From Owenia fusiformis (taxonomy: Eukaryota > Annelida > Polychaeta > Sabellida > Oweniidae): DNA of 64,000 bases. The position numbers and the translations under genes were made by a program. The notes below the pieces were generated by a model. That model had not been told where the DNA came from. It saw only the letters and a program-made list of their open reading frames with translations, and did not search any database. Where the stretch lies: the NCBI GenBank assembly GCA_903813345.2, contig CAIIXF020000008.1, positions 10,505,278-10,569,277 of the forward strand, in the 5' to 3' direction. Positions 1 to 12,600 of the stretch are shown here, one piece after another (positions within the stretch are counted from its first letter, which is position 1; each line of letters opens with the position of its first letter).

Positions 1-620
1 TCCAACTTTTAGTCCATCTGTACTGGGTAATTTCCTAGATGGTTTCTTAGATGGTTTAGTGAATACATCTTTAAATGACCCCTGTGACACATCCTCACTA
101 CTAGATGATAAATTATTAAGGTTTTCATTCTTCGGAAGTTCACTTCGACGGGATCGCAGTGAATATTTATGAATTCCTGTATTGGGATCAGATGTGGATT
201 TGCTGCGTGCTTTCTGTTTTGTTTCTGGATCAGATACAGAATCAATATCAATATCCACCACTTTCATATCATCATCCTTTCCAGTGCCAATTTGAGATAA
301 ATCGGGAGTAGACATTGCATTGGATAATCTCGAGCTCAATCTAGTTGATCTAAGAGTACGCTTTTTTGGCAAGTTTTGTACTTTACGGGGGTCGCTTCCA
401 TTCCCACTCCCAGTCCCTACCTGGTCTAAGGACTGTACAGATCTTGCTCTGGAGAGGCCTGTGGTTGTCGTGGTGGGGGTGTTCTCCTTGGAGTTCTGAC
501 CTCTCTTGGCCCGCGATGTGGATGTCTGCCTCATATAAGAAGGCACAGGCTTGTCTGACACGGAGGTAGGGGTCATACTGGTTGGTCCTAAAGAGCGCCT
601 GTTCAGATTTGCCTTGGAAA
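1..620 (-). CDS. MAPKBP1: MAPKBP1/WDR62 coding exon 27 (continues past window edge)
   Basis: The acceptor is TTTTTCAG just above 620. The exon completes a split Val codon and stays open to base 1, giving residues 1252-1458. It is Ser/Thr/Lys-rich and probably disordered. It contains [19 protein letters not shown] and [12 protein letters not shown], which resemble the SYM..T.SSRARISRS block of vertebrate MAPKBP1. The left part is basic ([27 protein letters not shown]). No donor or stop is visible, so the remaining C-terminus lies outside the window. Confidence 0.88.
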
Positions 621-3600
621 CTGAAAAACATGTGGAAATGTTTATTAACAGATGAACAAAATATTCAGATTTTGTTATAGCAGATTTTGTAATTTATGAA
701 ATAGTGTCATTTGTTCCGGTAAAGATTAAAAGGTGGATTGGATCGAGTGGATTGGATTCATGTAAAAGGTGGATTGGATTGGCTATCTTCAAAATATGGA
801 TTTTCCTATAAAAAATTCTATTGATCTCCCTTTAGGAAGATTGGTGCTCTCTTCACTTGCACAATGTCAAATTATAGATGTAATATTATTTTGCTTGGGT
901 GGGCTAGAAGGATGACCTGGTACCCGCTTTCTGATACACGATCTTATTCATTCCAAGTGTAATTTGAGACATTTCATAAATCATAAGGCAGACTGGTTTG
1001 AAGATCCATAACATCTGTTTTCAATCCAAACTGAACATACCAGAAATGTTTTGTGAACATTCACAAATTAATTTGAATGACAGGTTTTCTTTTTCTAAAG
1101 ATCTATGTCTTACAAAAGTTGATTTACAAGGGAAAGCAGTTAAATACTTAAGAGTGTCCATGAACTAATTGGAGTATGTATTTGTCATTGCTTTGTTCTG
1201 ATTTCTCAAAAGGGACCTGTAATACTGTAGAGGGAAATTGTTTAGAGGGAGATCAACAGAAATTTTTTTATAAGAAATTCCACATTTTGAAGATTCCCGA
1301 TCCAATCCACCTTTTACATGAATCCAATCCACTCGATCCAATCCACCTTTTAATCTCTACCTTTGTTCCTGGTGGGAAATATTTACTTTTTTGGACTAAA
1401 ATTCTTTAGTACTCAGATTTTGTCTTACATTATACTATATGCTGTATTAAGAAGTCCTTAAATGAGAGCATGCTGTATATGCAAACATGTTGATAATAAT
1501 AATCCTATAAATAGATCTTTCTACGTCCATGCACTAACCAATCAATTGCAAATATACAGTGTACATTAATAAAAATGATTATGTTGAAAGATGAAACAAA
1601 AGAGATTATATGGTGAATTATTAAAGTAGTCAGAAGAGGGAATTTAGGCTGATTTGTTTGGTCAAAAGTCATTCCACTCTGCCCAACTTGTTTTAAAAAC
1701 AGATTTTAATGATTATTTTCAAACATTAGACTGATAATGTCTTAGAAATTGTACAGATGTTAATATTATTGATCACTGTTGAGTTCTTTATAGCCCACCA
1801 TCCACCTGACCTAGAAGCAATTAATTTAACAGTGCAGATGAATGTAAACCATTCTCCAATAGCATCAATTTCTCTCTTCCAAAACAGAGAATTTGATCTG
1901 CCAACCGCAGAGGTAAAACTGCCATGGGAGAATGAGTGGGGAGAATGAGTGAAGATGTGCACAACCAAAAATCAGAGCCATCAGAGCAATAACAAACTCA
2001 TAATTCTTGAAATTCTGAAAAGATATGTTTAATATTATTAAGGCATTAACATGACAAAATGTCACCACCTAGTTGCTCACAATATTATGGACCAATCTTA
2101 AGTCAGATTTTAATTTCTGAGAACTTGTAGATGATTTTGAAAACATAAATTGTTAAATTTGAAGCAAGATGAAAAAATACCTTTTTGACCTTGAGAATGT
2201 CATTGAAGGTCAAATTTTTTTTGACCTTGAGAATGTCATTGAAGGTCAAATTTATTGTCAGATATGAGAACTTGTAGACGATTTTGAAAAAAGTTGGTCA
2301 TTTGAAACAAGTTCAAAAAATACCTTTTTGACCTTTTTTGACCTTGAGAAGGACATTGAAGGTCAAATCTCAAATCTAAAGTCAGATTTGAACTTCTGAT
2401 AACTTGGAGATGATTTTGAAAAAAATTGTCAATTTGAAGCAAGTTGAAAAATGACCTTTTTGACCTTGAAAAGGTCATTGAAGGTTAAATCTTAAATATA
2501 AAGTCAGATTTGAACTTCTGAAAACATGTAAATGATTTTGAAAAAAATGAAGTCAGTCTAAACAGTATTTGTTAAGTTATTGGAAGTTGTAAGAATTTGT
2601 TACAGACGCCGATTGCCAACCACCAACTGCCACCCACCATAAATAACCATAACAATGTCACCACTTTTTGGTGGTGACATAATAATGTGGTTTATTTGTC
2701 AAGCCTAACCCTTCACCTTAACTGGGGACAAAAAGCAAATTAGATGCTTGGTTACAAGCAAGAAATAATATTGAGAAAACAATATTATAAGTCTAGTAAT
2801 AGACATGAATAACAATATGAGTGAAAGTATATGAACCCATCACCATCCTGGACTCTAAAAGCAAATAGCTACCAGGGGTAATTGCCATTGGACTATCAGG
2901 CAATTGCAGGCTAGCAGGCGATTTAAGGCTAGAATGAGTTTTATCGCTACCAAATCTTGTGGTGCCCGATAGGACATTTGAAGAGGACCCGCGGCGATTG
3001 AATTCTGATTTAGCCTCTTCCCTAGCTGGTTCAATGTCCTGTCGTGATAGGTCCATCTGAGATGACGACCATGTTTTCCTTGTGAGGCGGGGAGATGGTG
3101 CTACATAACATAGTATGTACAACATGTAGGGAAATAAGTGCAAAACCACTGAATATAAGCAATCACAAATTGGAGACAGTTTTCATTACATAGTGACTGA
3201 TAATGAATCTGACTGGTTCAAATAGCTGTTCATCAGTTATCATATAATGCCAGTCAGATTATTACAGATCTATCTAAAAGTTCAGAGTTATCTGTGTATG
3301 CAAAGAAAACTCTCTATTGAATAAAATAGACCTTTACTATACATTGTTTAGCTGTTCATGCAAAATTCTACATAACTGAAAAACAAAATAATAAAATAAC
3401 ATTTAAGCTTCGATTGAAACATAATCATGTGTGAATAGGTAAAGAGGTAATAGTGAGGTTCACATATTTATTTAAAAAGGCCTAACTCTCAGAAAAGTAT
3501 TAGCATTGCTGATTTAAGATTAATCTCTCTGATGTAAAATCACCAAAATCAGAATGATACTCTCTGTAAACTGAGACAGGCCTTTTTAAACCTATTCCAG

Positions 3601-6600
3601 GATCCAAGCTAGTATTGATACATTCCTTGTGCACACTCTGGATAAACACGTCATATATCGGGTGTCCCAAAACAAAGTGAAACACTTTTTCACAAGTATT
3701 TTCTCAGCAATAGATGAACCAGATGTTTTGAAAATTTTTACTAAGGAACTGTAGAGTATCATCAACAAGTCAGTATTGACAAATTAAAAACAGTATGTCA
3801 AAATATCAAACATCAATGGAAAAGTCTAAACAAAGTTGTTTTTCCCAGGAGATATGCTTTGTGTATTTCTTCCGATGATGTTGCCTCCCATGACACAATT
3901 ATCCCGCCCTTTAATGCATGTTCGATGAAGTGCATTTTTTGCAGATAACTCCATTTACATTTATATGACTCCACTCCTTGCCCAGATTCTTCTTCCACCC
4001 CATCCTTTCTCCTTGAAACCGTTTTCAATGTTAGACTGGAAGCCTATCAAAGGCAATGTTAATTCTTCCAAACTGTTGACAGAATAGATTTTGGATACAG
4101 ACAACAATGAAAATGTCAATATACCTGACACCCAGACAACCTATTTCTAGACTTAAACTGATTCACAGATGCCACAACCTTACACCTCGCATAAACATGA
4201 TGAAGGTCTCATTGCTCTGATATTGGTTTTTTGACATGCTGCTCAATTTGTCAAAACTTGCATTCTGTGTAATCAATCTCTTTAATATTCACAAGCTTTG
4301 CCAATGATACCCTTAGGATACTCTATACAAATTTTCAATTTGATTAATCCATAGCTGATAACATACTTGTCTTAAAGCAGTTCACTTTTTTGGGACACCA
4401 TATATTTTATACCTGTTGCTTTTGACAAGCTAGCTCGTCTCTGACACACATCTTTTCTATTTGGTCCTGAATATATGCATAATACTAAATCAAATTTGTC
4501 ATTTGAGAAGCACCCCAGTCTCCATATCATTTATAGTCTAAATTCAATTTAAAAAAATAATATCAGGAAGACAAGGGCGATTCTCAGGTTATCATATGTG
4601 AGCTATGTTGATCAAAAGGTATACCACTTGTACTTGTACACGCAAAAGGTATACCACTTGTATATGTACACTCAAAAGGTATACCACTTGTATATGTACA
4701 CTCAAAAGGTATACCACTTGTACTTGTACACTCATTAATATTTCTGTACATGCCCAAATATGCATGAAGGAATCAAGAAAGGAAAGAGAAAATATATGTA
4801 CAACATTCATTAAATAAAAAATCCTCCTTACAGGCATATATACAGGGTGGCACAAAAATGTAACACTCTTTTTGGAATAACTTCATTTTTTGGAACAGTT
4901 CTCAAGACATGTGATTTTATTGCATCACCCTGTAGATGAATATGTCATAAGACATTACTGCTGAACTTCGCTACTATTGGTGAATATAGGAAGAAGAAAC
5001 AAAGAACCTTAATCATCAAAAGTATGTAACTAATCCAAGAAATATCTCAAAATAAATAAATAAAAAAAAAATTACCTGATTTCACTAGATGTCCATCTGT
5101 CGATTGGCGCTTGCTTACATCTTTGTTGATATGGTCCCTATTTCTGAGCTTTACTGGGAATTCTTCAGCCTGAAATGAAATGCCATGAAACACATTTTGA
5201 ATGTTAATGACTATTTTTTACCTTCAGTTCCTCTAATCATAATTTAAAATCCAATATAAAATAGTTATCATATTATTAAACCAATATCAAAGAAATATCA
5301 ATTATTAAAACAGATTTAGGAACTTACAGTTCTGTATCGCAACAAAAATATTTTCAGGGTACAGAAATAAAATTCTAATCAAGAAGTCTCTAGTTACTTT
5401 CACAAGACAAGAACATTATGTCTCTCTCAATTGTATTCAATTTTCAGCCCAGTTTTGATAAGAGTTAGGAGGGTTTTAATATGGTAGAAATTAGTGTATG
5501 TGGATTATCTTACATTGTCCCCAGGAGTGTGTGTAGAATCCTCACTGCCACCTTTTGGTGCCCACTGTAACTATTATTAGAGAAGCAGGTTAGCTATTAG
5601 TTGAATGTTACAGTAAAATATTCCCAACAGGTTGCTTCTGAAAAACTGGACTTTGCTCATAAAAATCTCAGAGAAGTTTGGACATGAAAGGGAAATGTTT
5701 TCTTGTATGTCATAAGGTATTTCTACTAGACCCTTTTCATGTCTCATCTTAAATTTTTTCTATGTATGGAAGGATGAATAGATGAACAACATTTCTACAT
5801 TCCAACTCAAACCCCTCAATAATAACCTTTGCCTTACTTACCTGTCTTGTAACTGATGGTGCAATTTAGTGCTGCCAAATGTTGGTATCATGTTTCCCCA
5901 TGAATGAGTCAAGAACATTAACCATGTTTAACCAGATAGAGTGTTCAAACAGATTATTTTAATGTGAAAAATAATGCTCTCTAGTGTGAGGAAATTTTTC
6001 AGAAATTGTTCCTTGAAAGTGTTAGAAGTGGAGTGGGACAATTTCTTACATCTTTGAGTTGTAGAATTTGATTCTGAACAGTTGATCTCTAAACAGGTAA
6101 AAAGCAAAGATATCACTAATATGAGGGATACATCAAACCCATATATGGTCATTTCATACACCAATTCATTTACTCTTCTAAATTCATATTTTTGAGTGTG
6201 TGGATGTTATACATTAAGCAACTATATTATAACATGTTACTAGTATTCTGTTACATATTGTATCGATCATCTACATTGTTATGTACATTACTGTTAAATA
6301 GTCTGCATTAAAACTTACAAAGCGTTCAATGTTCTAGAATATCAAAAATAAAGTGAATTACACAAAGTATTAATCAATTTACATCTGAAGGGTATGGTAA
6401 GTAAGCAATGTATTTTCACACAAAAATTTTTTTTTTGTTATGATCAAGACATTATACAAAAATTAAAATTGTATATTTGAGGAACTATCATATAATGAGC
6501 TACATATATCCACTTGTTAACAAGATGCATGAATTGAGGTACACTGAACTTACAGCAGCTAGACGTTCTCTGGCCTCTGCTTCAACTCTGGCCTGTTCTA

Positions 6601-9600
6601 CCCTCTTAGCTTCTGCCTCCTGCAAATGCAATATTAGATAGTTAGAAAATCTTTAAAGAAGACATACAGTGATAAATATCTCACTTTGTAAGAGCAAAAT
6701 GGTAAAAAATCTTAAGTTTGTTTTGTTATGGTGCACAATGGAACATCTTTTTGAGATTTTTTCCACTAAAGCTACAAAATATTGCCTCATATGTAGCCAA
6801 AATATTAATATTAAATGATATGTAATGAATAAATTAAATGCTTAAATGTATACATCGTACCTCTTCGTTGCCTCTCTGTACAGCTTGGTTATACAAGTTC
6901 CTGGAAATATGGTAGATTTATGTCACACATACAAATAAATAAGAATACACCTTGGATATGAACACTGCTGGGAGCATCTTATAGACATGCTTTGAGAGGT
7001 GTTCACATCTAATAGGTGTTCTAGTAAGGACTGTGAGCTTACTTCGAAGGTGTTCACTAGGGGTTCTGATAACATGGCAGTTCATAGAGTAACTGGAACA
7101 TGTGACTAAAGAGGTGTTCACATTTCCAGTGCCTTGCTTTAGAGGTGTTCATGTAAACTAGTTTTACTGTATATAGTAATGTCATGGTTCATATTTAATT
7201 AAAGGTATTTAATTCTATAACTGCATAATATATTCAAATTATTCTTAGCAGATGCAGATATGGGGATATATACAATTTCTATGCCCCTTCAATGAAACAT
7301 AATATAAAACATTACTGTCAATACAAGTATGAATATTTCAAAAATGTAAAATTTTATTTATCTCTAAATGGTGCATTTTAAAAAAAGCCATTAAACAGCA
7401 GCAAATGTTGCAATATTTTTTTCTTGGCCATTTGACAAACTACCCAGATTTTTTATTGGTGTGTATGGTACTAACCATAACAAAATAAACAATGCTACTG
7501 TCTATTGGTGGTCTATTATCATTGAAGGAGCACACAATTTAATTTAAAGTTTTAGAAAAAGATTATTCTATAACATTATCTAATAACTATATGTTCATGT
7601 ATATAATAAACAACAACAGGAAAATACTGTACTGTGAACATGCAAAATAGATGTGTATGAAATATGAAACATATACAATAGAAACATATACAATAGAAAT
7701 GTGCAGAACAAACACAACACAACACAATGTGGAATCTAGACTATGTGCTCATATAATTGTATACTGAATAAAACTTATTATAACAATTTTTCTATCATTA
7801 CATGTCAATACTGTATGGATACATGAGGCTATACAGGGGTCCGTTTCTATTATTACAACATAGTATGCATAGTTGAAACTATGTAGGAGCCTGTTTCTAA
7901 AATTACATGATAACATGTATAGCAACTATGCAGGGGCCCATTTCTATTATTACAACATAATATTATAGATGAGGCTATACAGGGGCCCGTTTCTTACCTT
8001 CTGATCATGGTTGATTGAGCATTATTGGGGACGATGTTACTACTGGAAAAACCAAAAGCTTCATACAAGCTAGATATCAACAACAGTAATTTGACAGCTT
8101 CAGTCAGATACATATTTCAACTTTATTATTCATAAATATTTATAAATTGTTTAATATGTTGAATATGTTTCATATATTCAACATATTTCATATATTTGAC
8201 ATATTTCACATATTCAAAATATTCCAGATGTTTACATATCTCATCTCAGGTGACCCTATGTAAATGACTGATGCTTTAACCCTACAAATGATCCCTTGAC
8301 ATACCAGGGTCTGTTTCACAAAAGTTTGTTGAATACATTGTTGTTTCATGCAGATCATTTTAGAACACTTTTTAAATATCAACGAAGGTACTCAACATCT
8401 TTAATTTAGAAACAGACTGAAGCGTATTATCCAAAATATCAGCATTCGTGTATAAAGCAAAATGTGTTGATTCCAAGCATGTAAAAAACTTAATAAAATG
8501 TATCAATGATTTATTTAAGCATGCATTTGTGTTTGGAAGTGATCATAACTTTATTTTATCATGCATTTTGTGCAGATTTTAAGTAAAATACTATAATAAT
8601 TAGTATATTTTAATGATAAAAATTTAATAAATAAAACATGCAAAATAATAATAAAATTGTAAAATAATGTTAGTACAACAATAAGAATGAGTTATATTAA
8701 TATATACCTGTTTTTTCGACTGAGTATAAAATTATCAAAAGTCATTTTTAGTAGAGATTATCAAAATACATGCCATATTTAACTTTGTCAAATTATTTAT
8801 GATAACTATCTCTTTTACACAATGTGAAAATATTTTAGTCATTATTAGTATTTTAATTTTTTAGTAAAATGATTAAAACATAACTACGAGGGGGGATTCA
8901 TAAGTAGTGGGACTTTTCTGAGGCAGCAAGTCCCTGTGTACATATCTCAACCAAATATGGCACATGAACGGACTAGGATATAAGGCATTGTTTGGTGAAA
9001 TTTCAATTTAATTCATTTTGTTCCCTAGCAACAACGGTTGCTATGGTAACCAAAAGTAGGGGTTAACGGAGCAGTTAAAAAATGTAGGGCTTGATCAACA
9101 TAAATATGGTCATAAATATCTCAAAATGACAGTTATTTTCAAATATTTGCTTTCATATTGTCTCAAGCATTGTAGTCATGACAACTGTAACATATATTTC
9201 ATCATCATGGTATTGTGATGTCACACAAAGCAGTGACGCCAGGACACTGCCATTTTCAGTCCTTCTTGGACGGAGCAAAATTTGATTAAAATAGCAATGA
9301 AAAAGCAAGAATCACGTATAAACATCCGTGCTGTTATTAAATTTAATGCTTTGAAGAAGTTTTCAGTATTAAAGACCTATAGAGGTTTGTTGGAAGTCTA
9401 TGGGAAAGAAGAAGTAAAAAAATCTACATTATATAGGTGGTATTCTTTATATGTATTCTGAATATGCTGTAGGAGCCGAGATGACAAATCTTCGAAAATA
9501 TGGATTTGAGGGTGCATCTAGAATGGTTGAGGAGATGCCAAAAATGCATTGATTGTCATGGCGAATACTTTGAGAAAGAGTGAGATTGCACCAGAAGGAT

Positions 9601-12600
9601 TAGGAATCAATAGTCTTGCACAGAATTGATGTGCTCCACAAAGGACTCGCTAAAAGTCACGGATTAGATCACGTCTTGAATATCAGTTCAGACTAGTACT
9701 TGTATTTAACTAGCAATTAGTGACAAACAATGTGCTCCGTGGACCCTGTTGTGACGTCATGATTGGAACTCTCACTTTACTGAAGTTGGGTGTAACTTTT
9801 TGAAATTTTTAAACATTGATTATCGCATGTTTGTGGTTCTGTGTTCCAAGTTTGAATAAAATCTGGTTCATATAAGGGAAGTTATGGCATTTGTCCCACT
9901 ACTTATGAATCCCCCCTCGTATATATACAGAATACATGTTGTCAATGAATACTTTAGTATGAGGTTACTAAAATATATCGTTAATTCTAAAAATTAATTG
10001 ATTAATAAATGTGACTACTGATTAGTATTCAACCTTTTGTAAAATTCGTATTAGAATATCTATTAATTACATATTATATATTATCCTTCAATCCTCATGT
10101 AATATTATTATTAAAAATAAATTTTCTACGTCACTGAATTGCATTCATCAAGTTAGTCAAACTAAACTATAAAAATGTAATAGTCTTGTCATCGCAAATA
10201 CACGCTGCGGAATTAATAATGCATGATATAGGAAATCGTAAAATCCTCAAATGTAAAAAGCAAGTGCAGAGATACTAGACATGAATACTACATAATTTAG
10301 TTTAACGAACACACATACATGTAAAAGAAATAAGAGATTAATAAAAAGCATGTGCAACTTAAATTAAAATAAAGCTCAGCAATAAACATGAGATAGAAAT
10401 TTGAAACAAAATGTAAAATTGAACAAGTTAGTAATAGATAGATGCATACAATAAATGGTTTATATGTACATAAGAATAGAATAATACGAGGGTTGATCCA
10501 AAAGTTCCGAACCGTTTGCTCTAAAAATCGTAATACTTGATGAAAATTGTTCATATTTGGCCACAACCACCCCACATATAGTAGTTTCATTTTGTGTAAA
10601 AATAAGCAATAAATTTGACCAGCAACATAGGTATCTGGTTACCATAGTAACATGACAACAGGGTGAGTGGAGCAAGAGTACGACATATTTTTACAGGTAG
10701 AAAAAAGTTGATTCTAAAAGAGTGTTACAGGGTACTAAATTTCAAATGAGTCAGTCATGCCTGCCTATTAACCAATCATTTTTTCAATTTGTCCATATTT
10801 CATTGTTAGGTCTTTATTTAATTTCGCAAAATAGTCTCTCATCCCCTTATATACACTTTGTATATCTGCTGGCCCTTTGATCAAACACATCTTTAAATTC
10901 ACCATCACCTGTCTCAGAAAGCCACTTAAGAACAGCAAGGCAGACTTCATTTAATGTTCAAAAGCTTGTCTTGTCTTGTAATTTGTACTTCAGGTCACTA
11001 TAAAGATAAACGTCAGAGGGAGGCAGATATAGTGAGAAAGATGCAAGGGTAAGCCAAGGCATGTGCATATTTTCATTGACGTTTGAGTAAGTATTGAGGT
11101 ATGGAATTGCGCATTGTCAAAATTGGACTGGATTTTATGCTTTAATTTGACTGCTTTTGGCGCAAGGCATTCTTCTGGTCAATGACATCACAGTTGCCAA
11201 CTATAGCTTGTATGATATCAGATCACACATATAGCATTGGTCTAACGAAAGAATAGCATTACTAACAAATTTGAAATACATTTGGTACCCTGTATACACC
11301 CTTCAAGTGTCAACTTTTTTCCAACTCTACAATGTGTCCTTCTCTTGCTCCACATACCCTGTTGTCATGTTGCTATGGTAACCAGATACCTATGTTACTT
11401 GTCAAATTAATTGTTTATTTTTACACAAAATGGAACTACAATATATGGGGTGGCTGAGGCCAAATATGAACAATATCCATAAAATATTAAGATTTTTAGA
11501 GCAAACGGTTCGGAACTTTTGGATCAACCCTCGTATAACAAAAGGTACAGCTATGTTCTATGTTCTAGGAAACTAACATCTAAAATATACACAATTCTAA
11601 TAAAAGAATACTAATAAAATACTTTATGCCTGAAATCTATAACTAAATCAAATTCAAATCTTTTTACTTAAAAGAAAAGGCCGCAATAATTCTGATTCTC
11701 CATCACAGACAAATGTTTAATTTACTGAATATCCGCGAATCAAAAATCAAATTATAATGGCCTTATAGCTGATATGCACCTGCTTAGGTTGATCAACTAC
11801 GATAGATCACGTAACATACCTTAGATGTGTGGCTTGAGAACGGGAGAGGAACCGTGAGGATATGCTCAGTCTGTGGTTAGGATATGAGGGCTCAAGGGAC
11901 TCTATCTTGTTCCCAAACTGTTCCTGACCCAAGTTAGGTTCCCCAGCAGTACTTAAACTTTCAAAGTTTGTTTTCAGGAACTGAAATATTAAATCATAAC
12001 GTATACAGTACAGTACAGTGTAATATTACAAAGAAATCGGAACATTTTCAAGGAGGGTCTGCAAATTTTTCAGTGTTTATATATTAATAAGATAAAATAA
12101 TACATAAGGGTTATTAACAGACTGGGAGGTATTAGATACAGGGTTTATCCCAAAGAAAACAAGGCATTAACATGCAAAATGTCACCACATGCCATTTGTT
12201 ACTGACGCTGAATGTCAACCGCAAAAGGTTGAATAATGTCCAAAAAATAATTGGAGATATAACAATAATGCCACAACATCCAATGGTGACAAATAAAAAG
12301 TATATTTATTACCTGAGGGGTAAACCCTTAGCCTGATAGTACTCTAAAAAACTAACAATACCTTATTGATTTTTTCACTACATAAATGTTATATTCATTA
12401 TATACATGTACACATACATACATACATGTATACATATTCCCACATGTTATCTTCCTATAATATCTGTTAGTATGAATGAATAAACACAAGGAGCACACGC
12501 GTCTTGAACTCGCAACCTCGTGGTTATGGAGCCAAATTGGCTAGCTTGAACGTGCTGGCGCTCAAGCCCTCTCGGCCAACTCGACAACCCCAATGTGAGA

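Noticed and set aside
1757-1948. Small overlapping frames on both strands near 1.8-2.0 kb
   Set aside because: Short, without splice fit to the host gene and without known motifs.
2039-2682. Helitron based on the 3' hairpin
   Set aside because: The hairpin is there, but the CTRR terminus and an A|T insertion site are not visible, so it is left unclassified.
12490-12585. Functional tRNA gene
   Set aside because: The acceptor stem and anticodon arm do not fold properly.
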